This document shows positions 5,360-12,967 of a stretch of 17,280 bases of DNA, piece after piece. The DNA is from RGIG5050 sp045636065. GTDB taxonomy: Bacteria; Verrucomicrobiota; Kiritimatiellia; RFP12; UBA1067. The DNA is taken from the NCBI GenBank assembly GCA_045636065.1, contig JAZTWW010000032.1:1-17280 (forward strand), written 5' to 3'. The number at the start of each line of letters is the position of its first letter. Position 1 is the stretch's first letter. The translations under genes and the position numbers were made by a program. Below the pieces are notes generated by a model. That model did no database searches. It had not been told where the DNA came from and saw only the letters and a program-made list of their open reading frames with translations.

Positions 5360-6205
5360 CTAAGCGGAAAGCGCCAGCAGCTCTTCGCGGAGGAGCTTGC
5401 ATGCAAGCGCGGTGGAGCGGCCGGAGGGATCGAGGCCGGGCGAAAGCTCGACATTGTCGAGGGCAACCACATTGAAGCGCGAAAGGATATCCGTAAGCGC
5501 CCCAAGAAGCTCGCCGAAACGCAAGCCTCCCGCCTCCTGCGTGCCCGTACCCGGGAACTCCGACGGATCGAGAACGTCAAGATCCACCGTGAGATAGACG
5601 GGTGTCCCCTCCGGGAACGAGAGCGAACCGAGAGTCCTGATCGAGAAAGGCTCGGTCTTCACATGCCCTTCGCGCATAAAGGCGAACTCCTCGCGCGTAC
5701 CGGAGCGTATGCCGAACTGCCATATGCGCCCATCGCCAAGAAGCTCGTACGCGCGCCTCATCACAGAGGCGTGGGAGAGCTTCACCCCGAGATAGTCCTC
5801 GCGCAGATCGGCATGGGCGTCAAAATGGATTATCCTAAGCCCGGGATGCCGCCTCGCCGCCGCGCGGATCGCGCCAAGGCTCACAAGGTGCTCGCCTCCC
5901 AGAAGGAACGGAACCTTGCCGCCGTCCAGGATCGCACCGGCCTCCTCCTCTATCATCTCCAGGGCGCGCTTTGGATCGCCGAACGGCAGCTCCAGATCGC
6001 CCGCGTCGTGGACCTTGAGCTCTTCCAGATCCCTGTCCTGATACGGAGAATACGTCTCGATCCCGAAAGACTCCATCCTCACGGCCTGCGGCCCGAAGCG
6101 CGTCCCGGGGCGGAAGCTCGTGGTGGAATCGTACGGCGCGCCGAATATCACCGTATCCGCCTCGTCCCAGGAGGCGTCCGCACCGATGAAATTCACGGTG
6201 TTCAT
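5360..6205 (-). CDS. speB: Agmatinase-family ureohydrolase (SpeB)
   Basis: This enzyme hydrolyses the guanidino group of agmatine, or of N1-aminopropylagmatine, releasing urea. The 281-residue ureohydrolase has a complete binuclear manganese site: GGEH (103-106), HFDAHAD (127-133, giving D129, H131 and D133) and DLD (208-210). SHASVMRRA (144-152) and DNVELSP (250-256) are also present. GGEH in place of GGDH is seen in agmatinase-like members. The start at ATG 6205 shares ATGA with the stop of speE and has AAGGAG upstream. A longer in-frame extension to 6391 lies inside speE and is rejected. It is the last gene of the operon. Which of the two substrates it prefers cannot be read from the sequence. 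Confidence 0.92.
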   Translation of the reverse strand: MNTVNFIGADASWDEADTVIFGAPYDSTTSFRPGTRFGPQAVRMESFGIETYSPYQDRDLEELKVHDAGDLELPFGDPKRALEMIEEEAGAILDGGKVPFLLGGEHLVSLGAIRAAARRHPGLRIIHFDAHADLREDYLGVKLSHASVMRRAYELLGDGRIWQFGIRSGTREEFAFMREGHVKTEPFSIRTLGSLSFPEGTPVYLTVDLDVLDPSEFPGTGTQEAGGLRFGELLGALTDILSRFNVVALDNVELSPGLDPSGRSTALACKLLREELLALSA

Positions 6206-7047
6206 CTGTTGAGAAGCTCCTTCACGTAGTTGGGGAGCGCAAACGCGCCGCGATGGAGCTCGGTGTTGTAGTAGCGCGTATCGATGCCGAGGCTGTCCCA
6301 CTTCTCGGCCGCAAGATCCCTCACGGGATCGTACTTGAGCGACGCGAAACCGAAAAGCCAGTGGCCGGATGGATAGCTCGGGATGTGGCACTGGTACACC
6401 GTCGAGACCGGGAACTCGATCGCGATATGCGCATGGGCGTTCTTGACGCTCGTCTGGTGGGCCGCGTAGAAAGGCGATTCGTGCTGGTTGATGAGAATGC
6501 CGTCGTCCTTAAGGGCGTTGCAGCAGTTGCCGTAGAACTCGCGGGTGAAAAGCCCCTCGGCAGGGCCGTACGGGTCCGGGCAGTCCACTATGATGAGATC
6601 ATACGCATCCTTCTTGCCTCTCACGAACCTGAGACCGTCCTCGAAGTGGATCCTTACGCGGGGGTCGCGCAGCTTGCACGCCGTGAACGGAAGATGTATG
6701 GATGAAAGCGTGACCACCTCGCGGTCGGCCTCGACGAGGTCGATGGACTCTATGCCCTTGTACTTCGTGAGCTCGCGCACCGTTCCGCCGTCCCCGCCGC
6801 CGACGACAAGGACGTTCTTCACGTCGGGATGGACGGCCATCGGCACGTGGGTCATCATCTCGTGGTAGATGAATTCGTCCTTCTCCGTTATCATCAGGTC
6901 CCCGTCGAGGACGAGAACCCTTCCGAAGCCGTAAGTGTCGAGGATGTCGATCTGCTGGATCTCGCTCTTGTGCGAGGCGAGCTGCTTCTTGGCCTTGATG
7001 GAGAAACGCACGTCATCGGTGTGCTTGTCTGTGTACCAGAGTTCCAT
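6202..7047 (-). CDS. speE: Spermidine synthase / polyamine aminopropyltransferase SpeE
   Basis: SpeE moves an aminopropyl group from decarboxylated S-adenosylmethionine to putrescine, or to agmatine in some thermophiles. The 281-residue protein has DEFIYHEMM (57-65), the cofactor loop GGGDGG (83-88), the acidic VEAD (105-108), EDG (136-138), the catalytic stretch DCPDPYGPAEGLF (155-167) where DSTDP is usual, and PSGHWLFGFAS in the C-terminal third. The start at ATG 7047 has AAAGGAG at about 7053-7059. Fifteen bases separate it from the speA stop, and its own stop overlaps the speB start by 4 nt. Co-transcription with speA and speB is clear. The gene for the S-adenosylmethionine decarboxylase that it needs (speD) is not in the window. 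Confidence 0.94.
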   Translation of the reverse strand: MELWYTDKHTDDVRFSIKAKKQLASHKSEIQQIDILDTYGFGRVLVLDGDLMITEKDEFIYHEMMTHVPMAVHPDVKNVLVVGGGDGGTVRELTKYKGIESIDLVEADREVVTLSSIHLPFTACKLRDPRVRIHFEDGLRFVRGKKDAYDLIIVDCPDPYGPAEGLFTREFYGNCCNALKDDGILINQHESPFYAAHQTSVKNAHAHIAIEFPVSTVYQCHIPSYPSGHWLFGFASLKYDPVRDLAAEKWDSLGIDTRYYNTELHRGAFALPNYVKELLNR

Positions 7048-7061
7048 GGGATCTCCTTTTG

Positions 7062-8537
7062 CTAGGCGACGACCTGGAGGTTGTCTATGGACATGTCCTG
7101 CGGGCCCGTCATGAAGCAGCCCTTCGCCTTGGCGAACTCGATATGCTCGAGGATATCGGGCGTGACGCGCTCGCCCGGGGCGAGGATCGGGATGCCGGGA
7201 GGATAGCTCATCACAAACTCGCCCGCCACGCGCCCGAGCGACGCCTTGAGCGGAACGGTCACCTTCTTCGCATAGAACGCCGACTCGGGCGACATGGCGA
7301 CGTCCGGGTCGATGTATTCGTGGTCGAAGAGGCCCACCGGATCCTTGCTGTGCAGGCGCTTTATCTCGGCGAAAGCCGATATGAGGCGCTCGACGTCCAT
7401 TCGCCTATCGCCTGCGGAGAGGATCGCAAGGACGTTTCCAATGTCACCGAACTCGATCTGGATGCCGTAGTCGTCCCTGAGAAGATCGTACACCTCGATG
7501 CCGGCGAGGCCGATATCTCGGGTGTGTACGGAAAGCTTCGTCGTATCGAAGGCGAAGCATGTTTCGCCGTTGGCGATCTCCGGACCGAAGGCGTAGTAGC
7601 CGCCGAGCCTGTTGATCTCGTCGCGCGCATACTGGGCGAACGCGATCGTCTTCTCGTACGCCTCGTGCCCGTGGAACGCCAGATGGCGGCGGGCGATGTC
7701 GATGGAGCTGAGAAGGAGGTAGTTCGCGCTCGTGGACTGCGTGAGCGTTATGATCTGGCGCACATAGTCGGGGTTGACGGACGACTTGCAGAGAAGAAGC
7801 GAACTCTGCGTAAGCGAGCCGCCCGTCTTGTGGAGGGAGGCGGCAGCCATGTCGCATCCGGCGGCCATGCCGGAGATGGGGAGCTTGTCGTGGAAGTAGA
7901 AGTGCGTGCCGTGGGCCTCGTCGGCAAGGACCTTCATGCCCGCCGCATGGGCGAGCGAGACGATCGTCTCAAGATCCGAGCATACGCCGTAGTACGTCGG
8001 GTTGTTCACGAGGACGGCCTTCGCGTCGGGATGCTCGTAGATGGCCTTCTGCACGTCCGCTACGCCCATCCCGAGCGGAATGCCGAGCCTGGCGTTGCGC
8101 CCGGGGTTGATGTAGACGGGGATGGCGCCATTCACGACGAGCGCGTTGATGGCGCTGCGGTGCACGTTTCTCGGAAGGATTATCTTGTCGCCGCGGCCGC
8201 ATGTGGCCCAGATCATCGTCTGCACGGCGCTCGTGGCGCCGTTGACCATGAAGAAGGCGTTGTCGGCGCCGAAAGCGTCGGCCGCCAGCTCCTGGGCCTC
8301 CTTTATGACGCTCACGGGGTGGCCGAGGTTGTCGAGGGACTTCATGGAGTTGACGTCCAGCGACATGCAAAGCCCACCGAAGTAGTCGGCGAGCTCAGGA
8401 TTCATCCTCCCGCCTTTGTGGCCGGGAACGTCAAAGTGCGCAAGGCGGTTTATCCGCTGCGCGTTCAGCGCCGCCGCGAGGGGCGCATTTGTCTGGTCAA
8501 GGCGCAATTCACTTATCCCCTGACGAGGTTCATCCAA
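7062..8537 (-). CDS. speA: PLP-dependent arginine decarboxylase, Orn/Lys/Arg family (SpeA)
   Basis: It probably turns arginine into agmatine, the first step of the pathway completed by speE and speB. The family also contains lysine and ornithine decarboxylases; arginine is inferred from the agmatinase partner. The roughly 491-residue aminotransferase-fold protein has the N-terminal FDVPGHKGG (35-43), the PLP-contacting DEAHG (206-210) and SLHKTGGSLTQ with the Schiff-base lysine at 237. C-terminal YPPGIPILAPGE is typical of the family. The frame is open up to 8711, but the promoter at 8604-8632 places the start below about 8597, where no in-frame ATG exists. TTG 8537 (AAGGGAGG at 8549-8556, 11 nt away) is chosen. 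TTG 8507 with a weaker site is a close alternative and fits the family N-terminus equally well. Confidence 0.88.
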   Translation of the reverse strand: MDEPRQGISELRLDQTNAPLAAALNAQRINRLAHFDVPGHKGGRMNPELADYFGGLCMSLDVNSMKSLDNLGHPVSVIKEAQELAADAFGADNAFFMVNGATSAVQTMIWATCGRGDKIILPRNVHRSAINALVVNGAIPVYINPGRNARLGIPLGMGVADVQKAIYEHPDAKAVLVNNPTYYGVCSDLETIVSLAHAAGMKVLADEAHGTHFYFHDKLPISGMAAGCDMAAASLHKTGGSLTQSSLLLCKSSVNPDYVRQIITLTQSTSANYLLLSSIDIARRHLAFHGHEAYEKTIAFAQYARDEINRLGGYYAFGPEIANGETCFAFDTTKLSVHTRDIGLAGIEVYDLLRDDYGIQIEFGDIGNVLAILSAGDRRMDVERLISAFAEIKRLHSKDPVGLFDHEYIDPDVAMSPESAFYAKKVTVPLKASLGRVAGEFVMSYPPGIPILAPGERVTPDILEHIEFAKAKGCFMTGPQDMSIDNLQVVA

Positions 8538-8603
8538 GTTGGACGCAACCTCCCTTGACCGTGCACCCGCACGACGAGGCCCGCCCGAGCGAAAAACGGG
8601 CAG

Positions 8604-8632
8604 AATATACCATAACCGCAATGCAATGTCAA
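8604..8632 (-). promoter_or_regulatory. Promoter of the speA-speE-speB operon
   Basis: On the minus strand, TTGACA (8627-8632) and TATATT (8604-8609) are separated by 17 bp, and TG stands one base before the -10 (extended -10). This is the strongest match to a sigma70 promoter in the window. Transcription would start near 8597, about 60 nt before the speA start. It lies back to back with the promoter at 8649-8677. Confidence 0.85.
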
Positions 8633-8648
8633 CATTCTTGTTGCTCAC

Positions 8649-8677
8649 TTGCGGAAAAAATGGGATTTTGGTAGAAT
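8649..8677 (+). promoter_or_regulatory. Promoter of the polysaccharide operon, probably giving a leaderless mRNA
   Basis: TTGCGG (8649-8654) and TAGAAT (8672-8677) are 17 bp apart, with TG one base before the -10 (TGGTAGAAT). The usual start distance of six to seven bases puts transcription at about 8684, which is the A of the first glycosyltransferase ATG. No Shine-Dalgarno sequence precedes that ATG. Confidence 0.7.
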
Positions 8678-8683
8678 ACGCGC

Positions 8684-9757
8684 ATGCAAAACGAAAAGCC
8701 CTTCTTCTCACTTATAGTTCCGTGCTGCGATGTTGCGCAATACCTGCGCGAATCGTACGCGTCCGTTGCGGAGCAGGGCTTCGGGGACTGGGAATTTCTG
8801 GCCGTCGTGGAGGAGTCAAAGGACGGCACCTTGGATATCGCAGAGGAACTCGCCTCAAGGGACGGGCGCATAAGGATCTTCACAGGGCCGCGCACAGGCT
8901 CCTGCTCCGCCTCGCGCAACATCGGAACGCGCGAAGCGAAAGGCGAATACGTAATCTTCCTCGACGGCGACGATCTTATCGCCACCGGCTGCCTTCAAAG
9001 GATCCACGATGCCATCATGAAGCGCCCTGGAGCCGATCTCTACCCCGCGGCGATGCAGGTGAGAAACGAGATGACCGGGCACGACGAGGAGCTGCGCGAC
9101 AACTATCCGCCGGACTTCGACAAGGAGCTTACAGGCCCAGAGGCGACGGTCTTTCTTGAACGCCGCACGCTGAACCCGTGCCCGATGCTCCAGCTTACCG
9201 TCTTCAGGCGCGCCTTCCTTGTCGAAAACGGCCTCGAATGCATTGTGGGGCTCAGGAACCAGGACAGCGAATTCTCCCCTCGCGCGCTCTATCTCGCCAA
9301 GCGCGTCATCCCGATACACGAACCTTTCTACATCTACCGCATAAGGCAAGGCTCCGTCCAGACGAAGGCGAAAGGCAAAGGGTACTTCTACAGGGACTGG
9401 ACGGTCATAATGCGCTCGCTCTTCGCGTTCCATGCCAAGGTATCGCGCGAGGCGGGGTTTGACGTACGCATATCGGAATGCTGGGCGCAGGCATGGATAT
9501 CGATCCTCCAGATAAAGTGGTTCAGCCGCGATTTCGTGAAGACGATCCCGAGGGAGGAAAGGCTCAAGTCGCTAGAGAAGATGTTCGGGAACGGCTTCGG
9601 CGACTTTGACGCCCTTCTAAGGCACGCCTCGCGCGCGCGGCGGCTCGCAGGGTGGTGGATCCGCGCATTTGTGCGCCATCCCGCCCTTAGATGGGCGGCC
9701 GAGGCGTTCTTCACGCGCCTCTACTTCCCGCTCGCCGACAGGAGGGGGAAGCGATGA
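8684..9757 (+). CDS. Family 2 glycosyltransferase (first of two paralogs)
   Basis: A cytoplasmic or membrane-bound GT-A enzyme expected to transfer a sugar from a nucleotide donor to a growing surface glycan. The 357-residue protein has the GT2 domain at about 6-200: FFSLIVPCCDVAQYL at the start, VVEESKDGTLDIAEE (41-55), SASRNIG (75-81) and the metal-binding DGDD (94-97). The C-terminal part is basic, has aromatic patches, and ends FFTRLYFPLADRRGKR. No convincing membrane helix is present. The start ATG 8684 has no ribosome binding site and lies at the predicted transcription start. Its stop overlaps the next start (ATGA). The paralog at 10926-11987 shares DGDD at the same residue number, the VEES motif and the C-terminal tail. 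Sugar specificity is unknown. Confidence 0.88.
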   Translation: MQNEKPFFSLIVPCCDVAQYLRESYASVAEQGFGDWEFLAVVEESKDGTLDIAEELASRDGRIRIFTGPRTGSCSASRNIGTREAKGEYVIFLDGDDLIATGCLQRIHDAIMKRPGADLYPAAMQVRNEMTGHDEELRDNYPPDFDKELTGPEATVFLERRTLNPCPMLQLTVFRRAFLVENGLECIVGLRNQDSEFSPRALYLAKRVIPIHEPFYIYRIRQGSVQTKAKGKGYFYRDWTVIMRSLFAFHAKVSREAGFDVRISECWAQAWISILQIKWFSRDFVKTIPREERLKSLEKMFGNGFGDFDALLRHASRARRLAGWWIRAFVRHPALRWAAEAFFTRLYFPLADRRGKR

Positions 9758-10929
9758 AAAAGGCGCTTGTCTTCTTCACGTGCTTCAACGACACCCCTGG
9801 CGGAAGCGAATACCTGCCTCTCCTACTCGTGGAGGAGCTGCAGCAGCGCGGGTGCGAAGTGACGCTCGCCTTGAACTGGCGATCGGACGTAAGGCGCGCA
9901 GCTGACTTCTTCGGCGTCAAGATCGACTTCTCCAGGTTCAAGGCCGAGACCGTCAAGCCAAAGGGAGATTTCGCGAGAAAGATAGATGCCATCATCCCCT
10001 TCTTCTCCACAAGGCGCCTCAAGGTCCTCGCAAAGGATGCTGACATCTGCATCTCAGCCGCCAATGCAGTCGATTTCGGCAAGGGCGCGCACCATTTCAT
10101 CTACCTTTTAAGGACATTCGGCGACAATGCGTTTCTTGACTTTATTGGCCACGCTCCGCCAAGGCCGCTTTTTTCAAGGTTCAGGCAGAAGGCGAAGACA
10201 TTCATCGCCGAGTCGCTTTTAAGGCCCCTTCTTGGCGTACGGTCCACAAGGAGGCTTCTCGCCGACGGTTCGCAGACCATTTACCCCAACTCCATCTACG
10301 TCGACAAGGTGATGCGCGATTTCTACGGCCCTTTCAACGGCTCGGTGTTCTATCCGCCCACCACGTTCGAATTTACGCGCACCGGGATAAAGCGCGACCC
10401 TCTCAAAGTCGCGGTTCTCGGGCAGGTATTCCCTGAGAAGCGCGTCGACAGGATGATTGCCATAGTGCGGCGCGCAATGGAGATTACAGGGCTCGACTTC
10501 ACGATCGAGATTGGCGGCGCGCTCCACGATACGCCGTATGTCGCCTCGTTGAAGGCGATGGCCGCGAAGGAAGGATGGATACGCCTTCTCGGGGCGAAGT
10601 ACGGAGCTGAGAAGGAGGATTTCCTCCTCTCCGCCACATATGCGATCCATGCCGAGCGCGACGAGGCCTTCGGGATATCGGTCGTAGAGTACATGAAAGC
10701 AGGGCTTATACCGATCGTCCCCGACGAGGGCGGAACGGGCGAGGTGGTGGCGAAAAGCGATCTCACGTACAGGACGGACGAGGAGGCCGCCTCCATGCTA
10801 GCGCGCCTCGCAACGGATGCGGTTTTTCGTTCGGAGTGCGCCGCGCATGCCGCAGAGCGGGCAAAGGCCTTTTCGCGCAGCGCCTACATGAAAAGGCAGC
10901 ATGAACTTCTGGAAAGGATAGTCGGATGA
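9754..10929 (+). CDS. Family 4 glycosyltransferase (GT-B fold)
   Basis: This retaining-type glycosyltransferase is expected to add a sugar to the lipid-linked or cell-surface glycan. The 391-residue protein opens with the GT-B N-terminal strand and loop (ALVFFTCFNDTPGGSEYL). In the C-terminal domain it has VLGQVFPEKRVDRMI (221-235) and the donor-binding E-x7-E motif (E304 to E312 in EAFGISVVE), followed by GLIPIVPDEGGTGEVV (317-332), all classic for GT4. The start at ATG 9754 overlaps the previous stop by 4 nt and has GAGGGG upstream; an ATG at 9691 lies inside the previous gene and is rejected. It sits between two related GT2 genes and overlaps both, so the three are probably made in fixed ratio. 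Substrate unknown. Confidence 0.88.
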   Translation: MKKALVFFTCFNDTPGGSEYLPLLLVEELQQRGCEVTLALNWRSDVRRAADFFGVKIDFSRFKAETVKPKGDFARKIDAIIPFFSTRRLKVLAKDADICISAANAVDFGKGAHHFIYLLRTFGDNAFLDFIGHAPPRPLFSRFRQKAKTFIAESLLRPLLGVRSTRRLLADGSQTIYPNSIYVDKVMRDFYGPFNGSVFYPPTTFEFTRTGIKRDPLKVAVLGQVFPEKRVDRMIAIVRRAMEITGLDFTIEIGGALHDTPYVASLKAMAAKEGWIRLLGAKYGAEKEDFLLSATYAIHAERDEAFGISVVEYMKAGLIPIVPDEGGTGEVVAKSDLTYRTDEEAASMLARLATDAVFRSECAAHAAERAKAFSRSAYMKRQHELLERIVG

Positions 10930-11987
10930 GCGCTTCAGAGCCAAAATTCACTGTCGTCCTTTCGGGATACGAGACGGCACCCTACCTTCCCAAGTCCCTT
11001 GGCTCCATCGCCTCGCAGACGTACCGCGACTTCGAGGCCATCTGCTACGTCGAGGAATCGACAGACGACTCGCTTGAGATATGCCGCAGGATGGAGAGGG
11101 ATGATCCGCGCTTCAGAGCCGTCACGGCGCCTAAAAGCGGCGCCGTCGCTACGACGCGCAACTACGCGATAGCAAACGCGCGCGGCGAATACCTTGTAGT
11201 CCTCGACGGCGACGACTGGCTTATGCCGGACGCCCTCGAAAAGATCGCTGCGAAGCTCGACTCCACCGGCGAGCTGGACGTCCTCTCGTTCGCGGCGCTT
11301 ACAGTCCCTGACGAGGAGAGCGACCTCAAGAGCGCGGCAAGGCTTTCCAACTTCAGGCCGCAGGATGCCGAAGGCGTATTTTCCGGCATCGACGCCATCC
11401 GCAAGACCGGCGCGAACGGCGGCAAGGTGAACAGCTACACATGGCTCAGCGCATACAGGACAAAGTTCCTTAGAGACAACGACCTTCGCCAGTCGGACGG
11501 GCTTTTGATGGAGGATTTCGGCTGGATGCCGCGCGTATGGCTCAAGGCGGAGCGCTTCGCGTACCTCGACGAGGCCCTTTACGTCTACAGGCGCAGGGCC
11601 AACTCGCTCACGACGGAGGCGTCGCCCAGGATCGCCTGCGACATCGCAAGCCAGCTCTCCTCGCTTATGGCGTTCGCCGAAGGTTCGGGCGCGCCAAAGG
11701 ATGTAATGCGGCTTTGGAGCAACCAGTGGCTCGCAACGGCGTACTGGTTTCTCTTCCACCCGGTGACGTCGAGGAAGATTCCCGACGGCGAAAGGCTGCG
11801 CGCGCTCGGGATAATCCTCAAGGACGACGGACTCAAAAGGATCAAATGGCTAAGCGCGATGGCGTCAAAACCGAGAAGGATCGCCCTTCCGCTCGTCCTT
11901 CTCGCCGCGAGGGGCTTCCTGGCCCCCGCCAAGCTCTTTTTCAGGAAGATCTACTACCCACTAGTTGAAAGACGGAAACGGAAATGA
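10926..11987 (+). CDS. Family 2 glycosyltransferase (second paralog)
   Basis: A GT-A enzyme related to the product of 8684-9757. The 353-residue protein has FTVVLSGYETAPYL at the start, VEESTDDSLEI (42-52), ATTRNYA (75-81), DGDD at 94-97 and a C-terminal tail FFRKIYYPLVERRKRK matching the first paralog in pattern and spacing. The middle contains LLMEDFGWMPRVW, with an ED pair where GT2 enzymes often keep their catalytic base. The start at 10926 shares ATGA with the GT4 stop. Its own stop shares ATGA with the epimerase start. The two paralogs differ in much of the acceptor half, so they may add different sugars. Neither specificity can be read from sequence. Confidence 0.88.
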   Translation: MSASEPKFTVVLSGYETAPYLPKSLGSIASQTYRDFEAICYVEESTDDSLEICRRMERDDPRFRAVTAPKSGAVATTRNYAIANARGEYLVVLDGDDWLMPDALEKIAAKLDSTGELDVLSFAALTVPDEESDLKSAARLSNFRPQDAEGVFSGIDAIRKTGANGGKVNSYTWLSAYRTKFLRDNDLRQSDGLLMEDFGWMPRVWLKAERFAYLDEALYVYRRRANSLTTEASPRIACDIASQLSSLMAFAEGSGAPKDVMRLWSNQWLATAYWFLFHPVTSRKIPDGERLRALGIILKDDGLKRIKWLSAMASKPRRIALPLVLLAARGFLAPAKLFFRKIYYPLVERRKRK

Positions 11988-12967
11988 AGATACTTATCAC
12001 AGGGGCGGCGGGATTCATAGGCTTCCATGCCGCACAGGAATTCCTGCGGCGCGGATGGGATGTCGCGGGGCTCGATTCGTACAGCGACTACTATAGCCCC
12101 GCGCTTAAACGCGAGCGCACCGGAGCGATCGAGGCTGGCTCATACCCGGGAGCCTTCACCATGCACGAGGCGGACATATGCGATCTCGACACTCTTCGCG
12201 CCATAATCGGCGACGAGAAGCCGGATGCCGTCCTCCACCTCGCCGCGCAGCCGGGTGTAAGGTATTCGATAAGCCATCCGTTCATATACGGGAAGACGAA
12301 TCTCGAAGGATTCCTCAATATCCTCGAATGCTGCCGCCATGCGGCTAAAACGCCGAAGCTCGTTTTCGCGTCGTCTTCGTCCGTGTACGGAGGGAACACG
12401 AAGATGCCCTTCGAGGAATCGGATCAGGTCGATACGCCCGTAAGCCTCTACGCCGCGACGAAGAAGGCGAACGAGCTTATGGCGCACACGTATGCGCACC
12501 TCTACAGGATGCAGACGATTGGCCTTAGGTTCTTTACCGTCTACGGCGACTGGTACAGGCCCGACATGGCGCTTTCCCTCTTCGCGGACGCCATGCTGAG
12601 CGGCAGTCCGATAAAGGTCTTCAACAACGGCGATATGCTGCGCGACTTTACATATGTGGACGATATCGTGGACGGGATCGTCAGGGTCGTCGAAGCGGAC
12701 AACCTCCCCCTCTACGATATCTTCAACATCGGCAACCACCGCTCGGAGAAGCTTCTAGACGTCATAGAGACGCTTGCAGATGCTCTTGGCGTCAAGCCCG
12801 AGATGGAGATGCTTCCCATGCAGCCGGGCGACGTCTACGCCACGTACGCCAGCATCGACAAGCTAAACCGCGCTGTCGGGTACGCGCCTAAGACGACCAT
12901 AAGGGAAGGGATACCAGTATTTGCACAGTGGCACAAGCGCCACTACGGATACGGCAAGGGCCTTTAG
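11984..12967 (+). CDS. UDP-glucuronate 4-epimerase-like SDR enzyme
   Basis: An extended short-chain dehydrogenase that probably interconverts UDP-glucuronate and UDP-galacturonate, supplying a charged sugar to the glycosyltransferases encoded upstream. The 327-residue protein has the NAD-binding GAAGFIG (7-13), HLAAQPGVRYS (85-95), ASSSSVYGG (129-137), the catalytic Y156-x3-K160 in YAATK, and LRFFTVYGDWYRPDMA (181-196). The family norm for the last motif is GPWGRPDMA, so two substrate-pocket positions differ here, and another nucleotide sugar remains possible. MQPGDV near the C-terminus also fits the family. The start shares ATGA with the preceding GT2. Its last 105 bp overlap the oppositely oriented flippase gene. 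Confidence 0.85.
   Translation: MKILITGAAGFIGFHAAQEFLRRGWDVAGLDSYSDYYSPALKRERTGAIEAGSYPGAFTMHEADICDLDTLRAIIGDEKPDAVLHLAAQPGVRYSISHPFIYGKTNLEGFLNILECCRHAAKTPKLVFASSSSVYGGNTKMPFEESDQVDTPVSLYAATKKANELMAHTYAHLYRMQTIGLRFFTVYGDWYRPDMALSLFADAMLSGSPIKVFNNGDMLRDFTYVDDIVDGIVRVVEADNLPLYDIFNIGNHRSEKLLDVIETLADALGVKPEMEMLPMQPGDVYATYASIDKLNRAVGYAPKTTIREGIPVFAQWHKRHYGYGKGL

Noticed and set aside
7059..8558. 499-codon plus-strand open frame opposite speA
   Set aside because: It is antisense to a clear PLP decarboxylase with all motifs. The plus-strand product resembles no family and is shadow coding.
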